A DNA stretch of 64,000 nucleotides from a virus. The notes under the pieces are model-generated. The model ran no database searches. It was not told where the DNA came from and was given only the letters and a program-made list of their open reading frames with translations. The DNA lies in the IMG/VR virus record IMGVR_UViG_3300031703_000002, positions 1 through 64,000 of that record. One strand, given 5' to 3'. The translations under genes and the position numbers were made by a program. Positions 42,241 to 50,738 of this stretch are shown one piece after another. The number at the start of each line of letters is the position of its first letter. Positions within the stretch are counted from its first letter, which is position 1.

Positions 42241-42866
42241 TGGGTAAGATAAAGAAAGATATTAAGGATTTAAGCAAAGAAGCTGGCGGAAAAGTCAAAG
42301 CACGTAAAAGCGCTGAGAAATGGTTTGCTAAGGCTGTCAAGTCCGTTAAGGATCATACTGTATCAAAACATGGTAAACCATTTAAAACAGGTATGATTCA
42401 TGTATTTAGATATGAAAAACCCAAACACATGAAAACATTACCATGGTGGGATATGAATCCAGTAGTACTTGCATTAGAACCACATTCGAGCGGAACAGAT
42501 GTTGGTATTAATCTAAATTTATTACCAGTTCAATTTAAAGAGGATTTATTAGATATGGTATATGATCGTATGTCTGGTCAAATAAAATCAAGCACTGGTA
42601 GATCTAAAGAAAACAACGCAAAAACACAAAGTGAAATAAAACTAATATACAAAGATATTGTAAAATTCTTAGTACATTTTGGATTTGATTTTGCTATTAG
42701 ACAATATATACCAGAGTTGAAAAAGAACCAGAAAGTAGTTTCATATGAAAGTTGGGCAAAGATCGCATTGTGTGATTTCCAAGATCTATATGGTATTGGA
42801 ATCAACGAGGTCAAGAAAGCATTCAGAGAGCACCTAAAAACGCGCTCAAAAAGAAAAGATATATAA
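42240..42866 (+). CDS. conserved T4-like morphogenesis-region protein, function unknown
   Basis: The 208-residue basic protein starts in the stop of gp4 (TAATG) and is therefore coupled to it. It has a Lys-rich helical N-terminus, then MIHVFRYEKPKH, PWWDMNPVVLALEP and DVGINLNLLP, followed by a helical C-terminal half. The central pattern (a tyrosine strand, a W/Y-D-x-x-P turn and an N-L-x-L-L-P motif) recalls hypothetical proteins in marine T4-like phages. The product may be a neck or completion factor, but I cannot name it. The terminal codons KDI-stop form a late box. Confidence 0.65.
   Translation: MGKIKKDIKDLSKEAGGKVKARKSAEKWFAKAVKSVKDHTVSKHGKPFKTGMIHVFRYEKPKHMKTLPWWDMNPVVLALEPHSSGTDVGINLNLLPVQFKEDLLDMVYDRMSGQIKSSTGRSKENNAKTQSEIKLIYKDIVKFLVHFGFDFAIRQYIPELKKNQKVVSYESWAKIALCDFQDLYGIGINEVKKAFREHLKTRSKRKDI
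42858..42866 (+). promoter_or_regulatory. late promoter GATATATAA before the portal gene
   Basis: The element is made by the last two codons and stop of the upstream gene and lies 26 bases before the gp20 ATG. Confidence 0.55.
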
Positions 42867-42892
42867 TAACAAGAACATAATAATATAATAGT

Positions 42893-44485
42893 ATGGCAGG
42901 ATTTAACGATAGAAACGGACCACTAAGTAACGGATCAAAACCCTTTAGCATTTCAAATGCTTTGAAGTCTTTATCCTCATTCGGTATGCGATATGACGAC
43001 TTAGTATTAAGACAGTCACAAGCAATCGGCCCAATGGAAGCAGAAATTGGCTATGGTCAAATGAATCCATTTGGCGTTGACAACGATGACATCTATGGTG
43101 CATTCGCAGCAATGTCAATGACAGATACTAATCTTAGATCTAATATACCGTTCTTTGATACAGCATATGAAGGTAAAAGAGATGAACTTAGAAAATTCTC
43201 ACTTAATGATGAGGTTGAAGATATCTTAGATATTCTTTGTGATGAATCAATAGTATACGATAATAAAAACTTTTTCTGTTACCCAGAAATATTAGGATTG
43301 GATGTTTCAGACGACGTTGATAAAGATCTTAATAAATATTTTAGACAACTGTATCACTATTTTGGGTTTAACTCAGATCAATCAGCATGGTACTTCTTTA
43401 GAAAATTCTTAATTGATGGATATTTAGCATTTGAGATTATTTATTCACCAGATCAACAAGAGATTATAGGATTTAAAGAAATAGATCCAATTACACTTAT
43501 TCCTGGATATAACCACGAAGATGGTAAGAAAGTTTGGGTACAATATAAAGATGATCCAGTTAAAGAAAGAAAGTTATATGATTCTCAAATAATCTATATT
43601 TCATATTCTTCAATAACAACAACATCAAGAGTTTCATATATTGAGAGATTAACAAGATCATTCAACTTGTTAAGAATAATGGAACACACAAGAGTTATAT
43701 GGGCAGTAACTAACGCTTCATTTAGAATGAAGTTTGTTATACCTGTCGGTGGTAAATCTAAGACTAGAGCAAAGCAATCGCTTTCTCAGTTAATGAACTC
43801 TTATAAAGAATCAGTTGATTTTGATTGGGAATCAGGAACACTAGCAACAGATGGTAAACCAATGTTACAATTTAGTAAAGAGTATTGGCTGCCTTCTAAA
43901 GATGGTGAATCACCAGAAATTGAAACATTAAACAGTGAAGGACCAGATCTTTCAGATACAGAAGCACTTAAATACTTCTCAGACAAATTAAAACACGTTT
44001 CAAAAATACCTTACTCTAGATTCTTATATGAAGATGGTGGTGGAGATTTCAATCTTGCTGCTGATGGTATGATTAGAGATGAAATTAAGTTTGGTAAATT
44101 TATCAAACGTTTAAGATCTACATTCATGGAAATTTTATCTAAGCCTTTGTTTATTCAAATGTGTCTTAAATATCCTGAATTCACAAACGATCCACAATTC
44201 AAATCACAAGTCGCATTACGATTTAATGAAGAAAATGTATTCTCAGAATTAAAAGACATGGAATTAATGGAGAAACGTTTAGACTTTATTGCTACAATGA
44301 GAGACTCATTAATGACAACAAATCAAGAAACAATGGAAGAAGAATATTACTTCGATCAAGAATACTTAGTTAAGAAATATCTTAAATTAAGTGATGATGA
44401 AATTAGAGGTAATGAAGCAGCCAAATCTAAATTAAAGAAAACGACTGCTGAAGAGCCAGAGGCTGAAGATCCATTCGCAATGTAA
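42893..44485 (+). CDS. gp20: portal protein gp20
   Basis: At 530 residues it matches T4 gp20 (524). Typical portal segments are seen: DEVEDILDILCDESIVYD, WYFFRKFLIDGYLAFEIIY, RIMEHTRVIWAVTNASFRM and PYSRFLYEDGGGDFNLAADG. The dodecameric portal nucleates head assembly and is the channel for DNA packaging by gp17. The gene order gp20, small acidic core protein, gp21, gp22, gp23 copies T4 (20-67-68-21-22-23). Confidence 0.93.
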   Translation: MAGFNDRNGPLSNGSKPFSISNALKSLSSFGMRYDDLVLRQSQAIGPMEAEIGYGQMNPFGVDNDDIYGAFAAMSMTDTNLRSNIPFFDTAYEGKRDELRKFSLNDEVEDILDILCDESIVYDNKNFFCYPEILGLDVSDDVDKDLNKYFRQLYHYFGFNSDQSAWYFFRKFLIDGYLAFEIIYSPDQQEIIGFKEIDPITLIPGYNHEDGKKVWVQYKDDPVKERKLYDSQIIYISYSSITTTSRVSYIERLTRSFNLLRIMEHTRVIWAVTNASFRMKFVIPVGGKSKTRAKQSLSQLMNSYKESVDFDWESGTLATDGKPMLQFSKEYWLPSKDGESPEIETLNSEGPDLSDTEALKYFSDKLKHVSKIPYSRFLYEDGGGDFNLAADGMIRDEIKFGKFIKRLRSTFMEILSKPLFIQMCLKYPEFTNDPQFKSQVALRFNEENVFSELKDMELMEKRLDFIATMRDSLMTTNQETMEEEYYFDQEYLVKKYLKLSDDEIRGNEAAKSKLKKTTAEEPEAEDPFAM

Positions 44486-44500
44486 CACACTATTAAAAAA

Positions 44501-44510
44501 GATATATAGA
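44501..44510 (+). promoter_or_regulatory. late-box-like GATATATAGA
   Basis: The box lies two bases before the ATG at 44513. As at 3507, the distance is too short for a normal leader. Confidence 0.35.
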
Positions 44511-44512
44511 TT

Positions 44513-44851
44513 ATGAAAATTATTAAAACATTTGAAGACTTCATTACAGAAGATGCAATGAGAGCCGGAGAAGATTCCAAGATAATTATTGACGATATTA
44601 AATTAGATTCAGGTTCTACTATAAAATCTGCAGAGATTTTAGGAGCTGTAACAGCATCAATGACTGACGATGAATTTAAACAATATTTTTATGATAGTTA
44701 TGGTGAAAACGCTTTCGCAGAAGGTGAAATTGACCAATTAGTTAAGATATACAATGATATAGCTGCAGAAGAACTAGAAGCTGAAAAAGAAGCTGAAAAG
44801 GAAGGCGGAGAAGGCGAAGAGGATGAAGAGGATCCATTAGCAGGATTGTAA
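44513..44851 (+). CDS. prohead core protein (gp67/gp68-like) with CTS
   Basis: The 112-residue protein begins MKIIKTFEDFITED, CTS-like with a gp21-type cut after ITE, and ends in a strongly acidic tail (KEGGEGEEDEEDPLAGL). T4 gp67 is also a small acidic core protein encoded between gp20 and gp21, which supports the call. In T4 such core proteins are cut to small peptides during head maturation. That the N-terminus here is a core-targeting peptide supports a head role for the wider CTS family in this window. Confidence 0.7.
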   Translation: MKIIKTFEDFITEDAMRAGEDSKIIIDDIKLDSGSTIKSAEILGAVTASMTDDEFKQYFYDSYGENAFAEGEIDQLVKIYNDIAAEELEAEKEAEKEGGEGEEDEEDPLAGL

Positions 44852-44875
44852 TAAGATATTTAGATAATAAAGTAT

Positions 44876-44887
44876 GATATATATTAA
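44876..44887 (+). promoter_or_regulatory. late-type box GATATATATTAA before the protease gene
   Basis: A variant of the late element lies 20 bases before the ATG at 44908. Confidence 0.45.
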
Positions 44888-44907
44888 AAATAGAAAAATA
44901 AAACATT

Positions 44908-46968
44908 ATGAAAAATACTAACGATTTATTAATCGTCGAGATGTCTTCATCAGCTCTAAGTGTAACAACTTCAGAGAACAAAGATTACATTCTTGAAGGT
45001 ATTTTTGGTCAAATCGATCAAAAAAACAAAAACAACCGTATATACACTGAGTCGGAGTATGTTCCACAAATTGAAGCATTACAAGCTAAAATTAAAGCTA
45101 GTAAGTTATTGGGCGAATTAGATCATCCTGCACAATTTGACATTTCTTTAAAGAATGTATCACATATCATTGAAGAACTTGTATATGACAAAGATAGTAA
45201 AGAAGTAAGAGGACGTATCAAATTATTAGATACAGACGCTGGAAGACAAGCTAAAGCTTTAGTAGATGCTGGTGTTCCTTTACAGATTTCATCTAGAGCT
45301 GCAGGTGCAGTTGAATCTAACGGACAAGTAAAGATTAAACAATTATTTACTTATGATCTAGTTGCTGATCCAGGTTTTGAAAACGCAGAGTTAAAGAGAG
45401 TTAACGAAACGTATGGTTATTCAAACGCAGGAAATTTAGCAATTTACGAAATGAATGGCACAGAAGCTATTGATAACCAACCTATTAAAAACACAAACAC
45501 ACAAATAAAAGAAAATAAAAACATGGCAGAATTTGTAAAATCCGAGGATTTCAATAAGTACTCTGAGTATTTGGCGAATGAGATCAAGACATTAAAAGAA
45601 TCTATCGAAACTAAAAATGAAGAAGTTTCAGAAGATAAAACAGTACAAAACTTGAAAGATCATAGTGATCACGTTGTAGAAAACGTTAATCAATTAACAG
45701 AATACGTAGAATACATCGCTGGTAAATTAGACGATAACATTCAATATTCTGAACATGTTGCTGAGAAAACAGATCAAAGTATTTCATATGCTGAATCTTT
45801 AGCAGAAACATTAGATAACAATATCTCTTATACAGAGCATGTTGCTGAAGCAGTTTCTAAAGTTAAAGACTTCGCTAATTATTTAGCAGAAGCACATAAC
45901 GAAGGAAGTACTTCTCACGAATCTTTATTAGAGTATGTTGAATACTTAAAAGAAAACTTACAATCAGTTTCTGAATATGCAGAGTATATTGCAGAATCAT
46001 TAAACGAAACAGTTATTGAAGTACCAGTTAACGCTGAAGCTGAAGAAACTGAAGAGGAAGAAGTTGAAGCAGCTGATAAAGTTGAAGGTGAAGAAGTTGC
46101 TAAAGAAGTAGCAGAAGCTGAAGCTCCTGCAAAAGACGCTGACGAAGCTGAAGAAACTGAAGAAATCGAAAACATCGGTGATAATTCTGAAGAAGGCGCA
46201 GTAGCTGCTGATTCTGATAAAGCTGGTAAAGAAGTTGAAGAAATCGAAGGTGAAGAAGTTGAAGCAGGAGATAATTCAAAAGAAGGTGATACTAAAGGTG
46301 AAGTAAATGGAGAAGACGCTGAAGATTTAGAATCTGACGCAATTAAATCTGATTCAGAAATTGAAGCAGAAACCAAAGCAGCTAAAGCTGGTGAAGGTGA
46401 AGAAGAAACTGAAGGTGAAGAAGGAGCATTAGATCCATTAGAATCTTACAAAAGCGAAATCTCATCTAAATTAGATAAATTAGTAGAAAATGCTACAGCA
46501 AAAGAAAATGAAAATCCTTCATTCTTTAGAGTTGTATCATCTACGACAAGAGAAAAGTATAACGCATTAAATGAATCAGCTAAAACAGAAGTTAGAAATA
46601 CAGTTTCTCAAAGAGGCTTTATGACTGAATCTGAAATCTCATCATTAATGAATAACGCAGAGCTTATTGTTGAAAACAAAGGTGCACAACCATTGTTTAT
46701 TACTGCAATGCCAGCGGAATACAGCGCAGCATGGGAAAACTTATCTGAATCTAAACAGAATCAAATAACAGCACAAGCTAAATACCACTCATTAAAAACT
46801 GAATACCAAGTTGCTAATTTCTGGCAAACTAGAGACTTAAGAGATACTAAAGTTGAAATGGAAAAAGTTGCAATGGTAACAGAATCTAAGGATGAAGCGC
46901 CTAAATCTACCATCGGTTACGATGTTACAGAAATGGCTGAAGCATTCAAAAAGAGATTTAACAAATAA
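44908..46968 (+). CDS. gp21-gp22: prohead protease gp21 fused in frame to scaffold protein gp22
   Basis: One 686-codon frame carries both genes. Residues 1-165 are the gp21-type serine protease: LLGELDHPAQF with catalytic His73, and LQISSRAAGAV with Ser128/Ser129, then YDLVADPGF. After a linker that translates an A-rich leader (TQIKENKN) comes an internal ATG at 45523 (codon 206, MAEFVKSEDFNKY). The rest is scaffold-like: a 14-residue coiled-coil repeat (Y-x-E-x-x-A-E-x-x-D-x-x-I-x, about 235-320), an acidic Glu/Ala-rich middle and a helical C-terminus. Internal initiation would give free scaffold in excess, as with lambda gpC/Nu3. Confidence 0.85.
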   Translation: MKNTNDLLIVEMSSSALSVTTSENKDYILEGIFGQIDQKNKNNRIYTESEYVPQIEALQAKIKASKLLGELDHPAQFDISLKNVSHIIEELVYDKDSKEVRGRIKLLDTDAGRQAKALVDAGVPLQISSRAAGAVESNGQVKIKQLFTYDLVADPGFENAELKRVNETYGYSNAGNLAIYEMNGTEAIDNQPIKNTNTQIKENKNMAEFVKSEDFNKYSEYLANEIKTLKESIETKNEEVSEDKTVQNLKDHSDHVVENVNQLTEYVEYIAGKLDDNIQYSEHVAEKTDQSISYAESLAETLDNNISYTEHVAEAVSKVKDFANYLAEAHNEGSTSHESLLEYVEYLKENLQSVSEYAEYIAESLNETVIEVPVNAEAEETEEEEVEAADKVEGEEVAKEVAEAEAPAKDADEAEETEEIENIGDNSEEGAVAADSDKAGKEVEEIEGEEVEAGDNSKEGDTKGEVNGEDAEDLESDAIKSDSEIEAETKAAKAGEGEEETEGEEGALDPLESYKSEISSKLDKLVENATAKENENPSFFRVVSSTTREKYNALNESAKTEVRNTVSQRGFMTESEISSLMNNAELIVENKGAQPLFITAMPAEYSAAWENLSESKQNQITAQAKYHSLKTEYQVANFWQTRDLRDTKVEMEKVAMVTESKDEAPKSTIGYDVTEMAEAFKKRFNK

Positions 46969-46974
46969 AACATA

Positions 46975-46986
46975 GATATATAAATA
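46975..46986 (+). promoter_or_regulatory. late promoter of the major capsid gene
   Basis: GATATATAAATA includes the exact T4 late box TATAAATA (46979-46986). It is followed by a leader of nearly 100 bases to the ATG at 47083, the longest late leader here. Confidence 0.65.
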
Positions 46987-47082
46987 ACAATCGACGATAA
47001 AGGGTGACAGAAGCAGAACACCCATTGAATGTCGAGTTTTTAACTAAACACAAACAAACAAACAAAAAAACATTCTCAAATT

Positions 47083-48462
47083 ATGAATTTATTAAACGAA
47101 GCTGAGATCAAAAATACATGGGCACCGATAATCTCGGAAGCTACAGGTATTAACGAATCTAGCAAATTAGCATGGATGTCGACTTACTGTCACAACCATA
47201 AACTTTACGAAGACGCGAACATCATGTCTTTAAACCCTAACATGAACTTAGCAGGTATGGGTGCAGTATCTTTCCCTTCAGCAGTATCTAACGGTGCAGC
47301 AGGTGGTGAAAATGGTTCTGGTGACAAGTCTCCGACTTTATTACCATTAGCAATGCAAGTAGCTGCTCAAACTATCGGTTTAGACTTAGTACCAGTAGTA
47401 CCAATGGCAGGACCAATGGGATTATTGTCTTACTTAGACTTTACTTACGAAGGTGGAAAAGTTGACGGAAACGTTACACCTACTTATATTAAAGGTGCAG
47501 TTGATGCAGTTGCTGCAGGTAACGATGTATTAGTTGGAACTTCTAGAATTGATGGAAAATCAATTATCAAAATTGTTGATGCATTAGACGGTGAAGCAAA
47601 TATAGCTGCAAGATATGCAGGTGCTGAATTAGTTAAAGCTTTAGAAGATCACATTCCTGGATTCTCAGGTGCTGATGCAAACGATAAGCCAATGTCAAGA
47701 GATCTTGGTGAATCTACTCCTGATAAAGTAATGGGTCTTTCTTTATTCTCTAAAAGTGTTGCTGCTGAAACTTTCCAAGTTGCTGCTGCAGTTACAAGAG
47801 AGCAAGTACAAGATTTAAAACAATTCGGTGTTGATGCTGTTGCTCAAGTAGAAGCAGTTTTAACTAACGAATTAACTCAATCTATCAATACTCACATTTT
47901 ATCTAAAATGAGATCTATTGCTGGTGAAGGTACTTTAGCTGGAAACTTAGAATTAGTTTACACTCAAGGTGGAAACACTTACGGTGATGTTAATAGAAGA
48001 ATCTTAACACACGTTTTAGCCGCTGCAAACTTAATTGCTAACAGAGGTAGAAGAGGTGCTGGTAACTTCGCTGTAGTTGATGCAAAAGTTGCTTCAGCTT
48101 TACAAGGTGTTGCAGGATTTGTATCTAACCCAATGGCTAACACATTTAACCAAGTTGCAGGAGCAATCTACCCAGTAGGTTCTGTTGCTGGAATCAATGT
48201 TTACACTGATCCTAACATGGCTTTCGAAGGTGTTACTGCTGGAGGTAAAACTACACATGAAGTATTAGTTGGTAGAAAAGGTGATGGTAACGGTGCTGGA
48301 TTAATTTTCATGCCTTACTTAATGGCTGAATCAGTTCAAATGATCGCAGAAGGAACAATGGCTCCGAAAGTAGCTGTTAAATCTAGATACGCATTAGTTG
48401 AAGCTGGATTCCACCCAGGTACACAATACGAAAAATTCTATGTTGAAGGTTTAGCACTATAA
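47083..48462 (+). CDS. gp23: major capsid protein gp23
   Basis: The 459-residue protein follows gp22 and has gp23 features: an N-terminal arm (NTWAPIISEATGINESS) with gp21-type sites, a segment SLNPNMNLAGMGAVSFPSA, LLPLAMQVAAQTIGLDLVPV, the long helix region with REQVQDLKQFGVDAVAQ, and RRILTHVLAAANLIANRGR. It forms the hexamers of the head shell. T4 gp23 has 521 residues. Codon use is biased to GCT/GTT and similar, as in a highly expressed gene, and it has its own late promoter and terminator. Confidence 0.92.
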   Translation: MNLLNEAEIKNTWAPIISEATGINESSKLAWMSTYCHNHKLYEDANIMSLNPNMNLAGMGAVSFPSAVSNGAAGGENGSGDKSPTLLPLAMQVAAQTIGLDLVPVVPMAGPMGLLSYLDFTYEGGKVDGNVTPTYIKGAVDAVAAGNDVLVGTSRIDGKSIIKIVDALDGEANIAARYAGAELVKALEDHIPGFSGADANDKPMSRDLGESTPDKVMGLSLFSKSVAAETFQVAAAVTREQVQDLKQFGVDAVAQVEAVLTNELTQSINTHILSKMRSIAGEGTLAGNLELVYTQGGNTYGDVNRRILTHVLAAANLIANRGRRGAGNFAVVDAKVASALQGVAGFVSNPMANTFNQVAGAIYPVGSVAGINVYTDPNMAFEGVTAGGKTTHEVLVGRKGDGNGAGLIFMPYLMAESVQMIAEGTMAPKVAVKSRYALVEAGFHPGTQYEKFYVEGLAL

Positions 48463-48492
48463 TCTTAAACTAGAATAATTAATATTATTATT

Positions 48493-48524
48493 AAAAGGTC
48501 ATCTTCGGATGACCTTTTTTTTGT
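48493..48524 (+). terminator. rho-independent terminator with TTCG loop
   Basis: AAAAGGTCATC and GATGACCTTTT pair around a TTCG tetraloop and end in a T run. It follows the major capsid gene. Confidence 0.95.
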
Positions 48525-48548
48525 TGTAAACTTTCCAAAATTAAATTA

Positions 48549-48559
48549 GATATATAATA
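48549..48559 (+). promoter_or_regulatory. late promoter GATATATAATA
   Basis: A clean late box after the gp23 terminator lies 33 bases before the ATG at 48593. Confidence 0.58.
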
Positions 48560-48592
48560 TAATAATGCTAAATAGAAAATAAAATAACAATT

Positions 48593-50161
48593 ATGAAATT
48601 AAAATCTAAATTAAAGCTTTACGAACAATTCGTAAACGAGAACATGCCAACGAACAAGTCGGTTGATCAAGTATCTATTGACACTGTAACTCCAGGCGAC
48701 ACAGTTAGAACTGAAGTAATAAGAGACGTTGATACAATTCTAAATACACTGACAGAATTATCTGATAGAATTGGAACAGTTGGTGAATCTACTGAATTAG
48801 AATCAGAAATTAATGATCTTTTTGAAGAACTTTTTGAATTAACTAATCTTACTTCGGTTAATGAAGGTTTATTAGATTTTATAAAATCTCCAATTAAATT
48901 CACAAAAATTAAAGCTAACCTTAAAAAATATCAGAAAGCATTAGTTCAATCTGCAATTAATGATCTTGATTTTGCAAAGAAAAAGGAAGCTACAAAAGAA
49001 AAAACAGATGCAGCTGATTGGAAAAAGAAATTAGAAGTTCTTAATCAAGCAAATAAAGCTAAAAATCAAGCACTTTCAGATCAGTCTTCTGCCATAAGCG
49101 ACAGAATTAAAGAATTAACTGGCGGTGATGAAGGTTTAGCTAAAGTCGCTAGCTTAGGTAAAACTAAAGCTAAATTAATAGCTGCTAAAACAGTTATGAA
49201 AGCAACATCAGGTGAAGAAGCTAAACAACTTAAATTAGAAATTTCTACACTAGAAGATAGAATTGCTGATGATACTCAATCATTAAAGGATTATACATCA
49301 GCACAGGGTGATGCTCCAGCTGCTGAACAAACACCGGCAGAAGCAGAAGCTGCTGCAGATGCAAAATCAAAATCTCAGATGTCTGATAAAGATGATGCTA
49401 AAAAGGTACCAGCTGCAAATGATGACGAAGCCACTGCTAAAAAAGCTGATGATAAAAAGAAAAAAGAGGAAAAAGACGCAGCTGATAAGGTAAAGGCTGA
49501 TGAGAAGAAAGAAGCTGCAAAAGTTGCTGTTGAAGCAGCGCAAACTAAATATGATGAAGCAAAGGACGGTGATGATGAAGCTAAAAAATTAACAGCTAAT
49601 GTTGAATTATTAAAAGCAAAATTAAAACAAGATGATGTTGATGGTAGTGATGACTTAGAAAAAAGTAAAAAACTAGTAGCTGATTTAGGAAAAGCACAAG
49701 AAGATTTAAAAGCACTAAGCGGATCTAAGAATCTTAAAGTTGCAACAAAACCCGTAGATAAAGATGGAAAGCCTATCGTGCCTAAAACACCAAATGAAAA
49801 CGAATCATTAGATACACCAACTGGTGATGATCTTAATGAAGCGACATTATCAGGATTACAATCATATTCAGATGAAGAAGACGAAGATGGAAAACCAGAT
49901 TATTCTTATATTAAAGATAAAGGTAAAGAAATTGGAGTTGAAGTTACTATAGATATTGATCCATTCGGAGACGGTTATGATGAAATGACAATGACCGGTG
50001 ATAAAGGTTCTATTATGAAACTAGCCGGTATGACAGGTCATGCTGATTTCGTTAAAGACGGAACATATGAAATAGAAGAATCAGTTGCAGTAGAATTACC
50101 TAAAACTATTAAATTAGATGAAGGTTTAACAATCGCTCAACGATTCGCAAAATTAATGTAA
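48593..50161 (+). CDS. large CTS-bearing Lys/Ala-rich internal head protein candidate
   Basis: The 522-residue protein begins MKLKSKLKLYEQFVNENMP, CTS-like with VNE as possible cut site. It then has an acidic helical part, SVNEGLLDFIKSPIKFTKI (about 95-115), long Lys/Ala/Asp-rich coiled coils (115-390) that look like low-complexity linkers, and a C-terminal alpha/beta domain (about 415-505, with ITIDIDPFG-type strands) ending TIAQRFAKLM. Its place after gp23, with its own promoter, and its composition suggest an abundant head core or DNA-associated protein. The function is unknown. Confidence 0.7.
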   Translation: MKLKSKLKLYEQFVNENMPTNKSVDQVSIDTVTPGDTVRTEVIRDVDTILNTLTELSDRIGTVGESTELESEINDLFEELFELTNLTSVNEGLLDFIKSPIKFTKIKANLKKYQKALVQSAINDLDFAKKKEATKEKTDAADWKKKLEVLNQANKAKNQALSDQSSAISDRIKELTGGDEGLAKVASLGKTKAKLIAAKTVMKATSGEEAKQLKLEISTLEDRIADDTQSLKDYTSAQGDAPAAEQTPAEAEAAADAKSKSQMSDKDDAKKVPAANDDEATAKKADDKKKKEEKDAADKVKADEKKEAAKVAVEAAQTKYDEAKDGDDEAKKLTANVELLKAKLKQDDVDGSDDLEKSKKLVADLGKAQEDLKALSGSKNLKVATKPVDKDGKPIVPKTPNENESLDTPTGDDLNEATLSGLQSYSDEEDEDGKPDYSYIKDKGKEIGVEVTIDIDPFGDGYDEMTMTGDKGSIMKLAGMTGHADFVKDGTYEIEESVAVELPKTIKLDEGLTIAQRFAKLM

Positions 50162-50164
50162 TAT

Positions 50165-50689
50165 TTAAAGAGAGCGTTTAGCGTTCTTTTTAGCAAGTCT
50201 AAGAAACTCTTGTCTCTCATCGAGCAAGAGTTTTTTACATTTCTTGCGAAACTCAATTGAAGATTTTAAGATACGGCTATCAATCATCGGAGCCTTTAAG
50301 ATATCATAATACTCAGGATGTAAGAAGTTCTCCAAATCAAAATTCATAAACTTAGCTTTGATTGGTTTAAGACTTATTGCACAAATCCACTCAACAGTAT
50401 TACAATTATCATGTAATGTAACTAGATCAACCAATATACCATTACTATGATCCCAGTACTTTTTAGTTAAAATAACACTACGAACTGCAGGTTTTTGCAT
50501 TCTAAGGACACATGTTACAAATCTATCATCGTCTGACCATCGTTTTATATGCCTGTGGTCTACTAGGAACTTCCTGTAGAGCTTTGCTAGAGGTGCAAGT
50601 ATAATACCGTAACGATTTCTAGGATTTGGACCTGACGTACGTGTGATGTTTATATGCGAATATGATTTACCCATTAATATATTTATCAT
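50165..50689 (-). CDS. hypothetical protein, the only minus-strand gene
   Basis: This 174-codon frame fills the 530-base space between the CTS gene and gp44, where the + strand has no ORF of note, and runs opposite to all other genes. The product is basic (NPRNRYGIILAPLAKLYRKF; RKKCKKLLLDERQEF) with several Cys, and could bind nucleic acid. ATG 50674 (MGKSYSHINI) is an alternative start, five codons in. It converges tail-to-tail with the upstream gene, 3 bases apart, and is divergent from gp44. No family is recognised. Confidence 0.6.
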   Translation of the reverse strand: MINILMGKSYSHINITRTSGPNPRNRYGIILAPLAKLYRKFLVDHRHIKRWSDDDRFVTCVLRMQKPAVRSVILTKKYWDHSNGILVDLVTLHDNCNTVEWICAISLKPIKAKFMNFDLENFLHPEYYDILKAPMIDSRILKSSIEFRKKCKKLLLDERQEFLRLAKKNAKRSL

Positions 50690-50719
50690 TGAAACATTTT
50701 GCGGCTTTAGCAGTATAAC
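50690..50719 (+). promoter_or_regulatory. gp44 promoter
   Basis: TGAAAC (50690-50695) is followed after 18 bases by TATAAC (50714-50719), close to the 17-base spacing of other early promoters. The gp44 ATG is at 50739. A minus-strand promoter for the divergent gene probably shares this region. Confidence 0.5.
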
Positions 50720-50738
50720 ATGTAAATATACTTTATAT

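Noticed and set aside
45690-45880. A CRISPR-like repeat array
   Set aside because: The repetition is at protein level (14-residue coiled-coil units) with variable DNA, and has no spacers; it is coding sequence.
45915-46376. A 153-codon Ser/Ala-rich minus-strand ORF
   Set aside because: It is the antisense of the Glu/Ala-rich scaffold; GAA/GCT-rich coding on the other strand creates open Ser-rich frames. The + strand frame explains the sequence.
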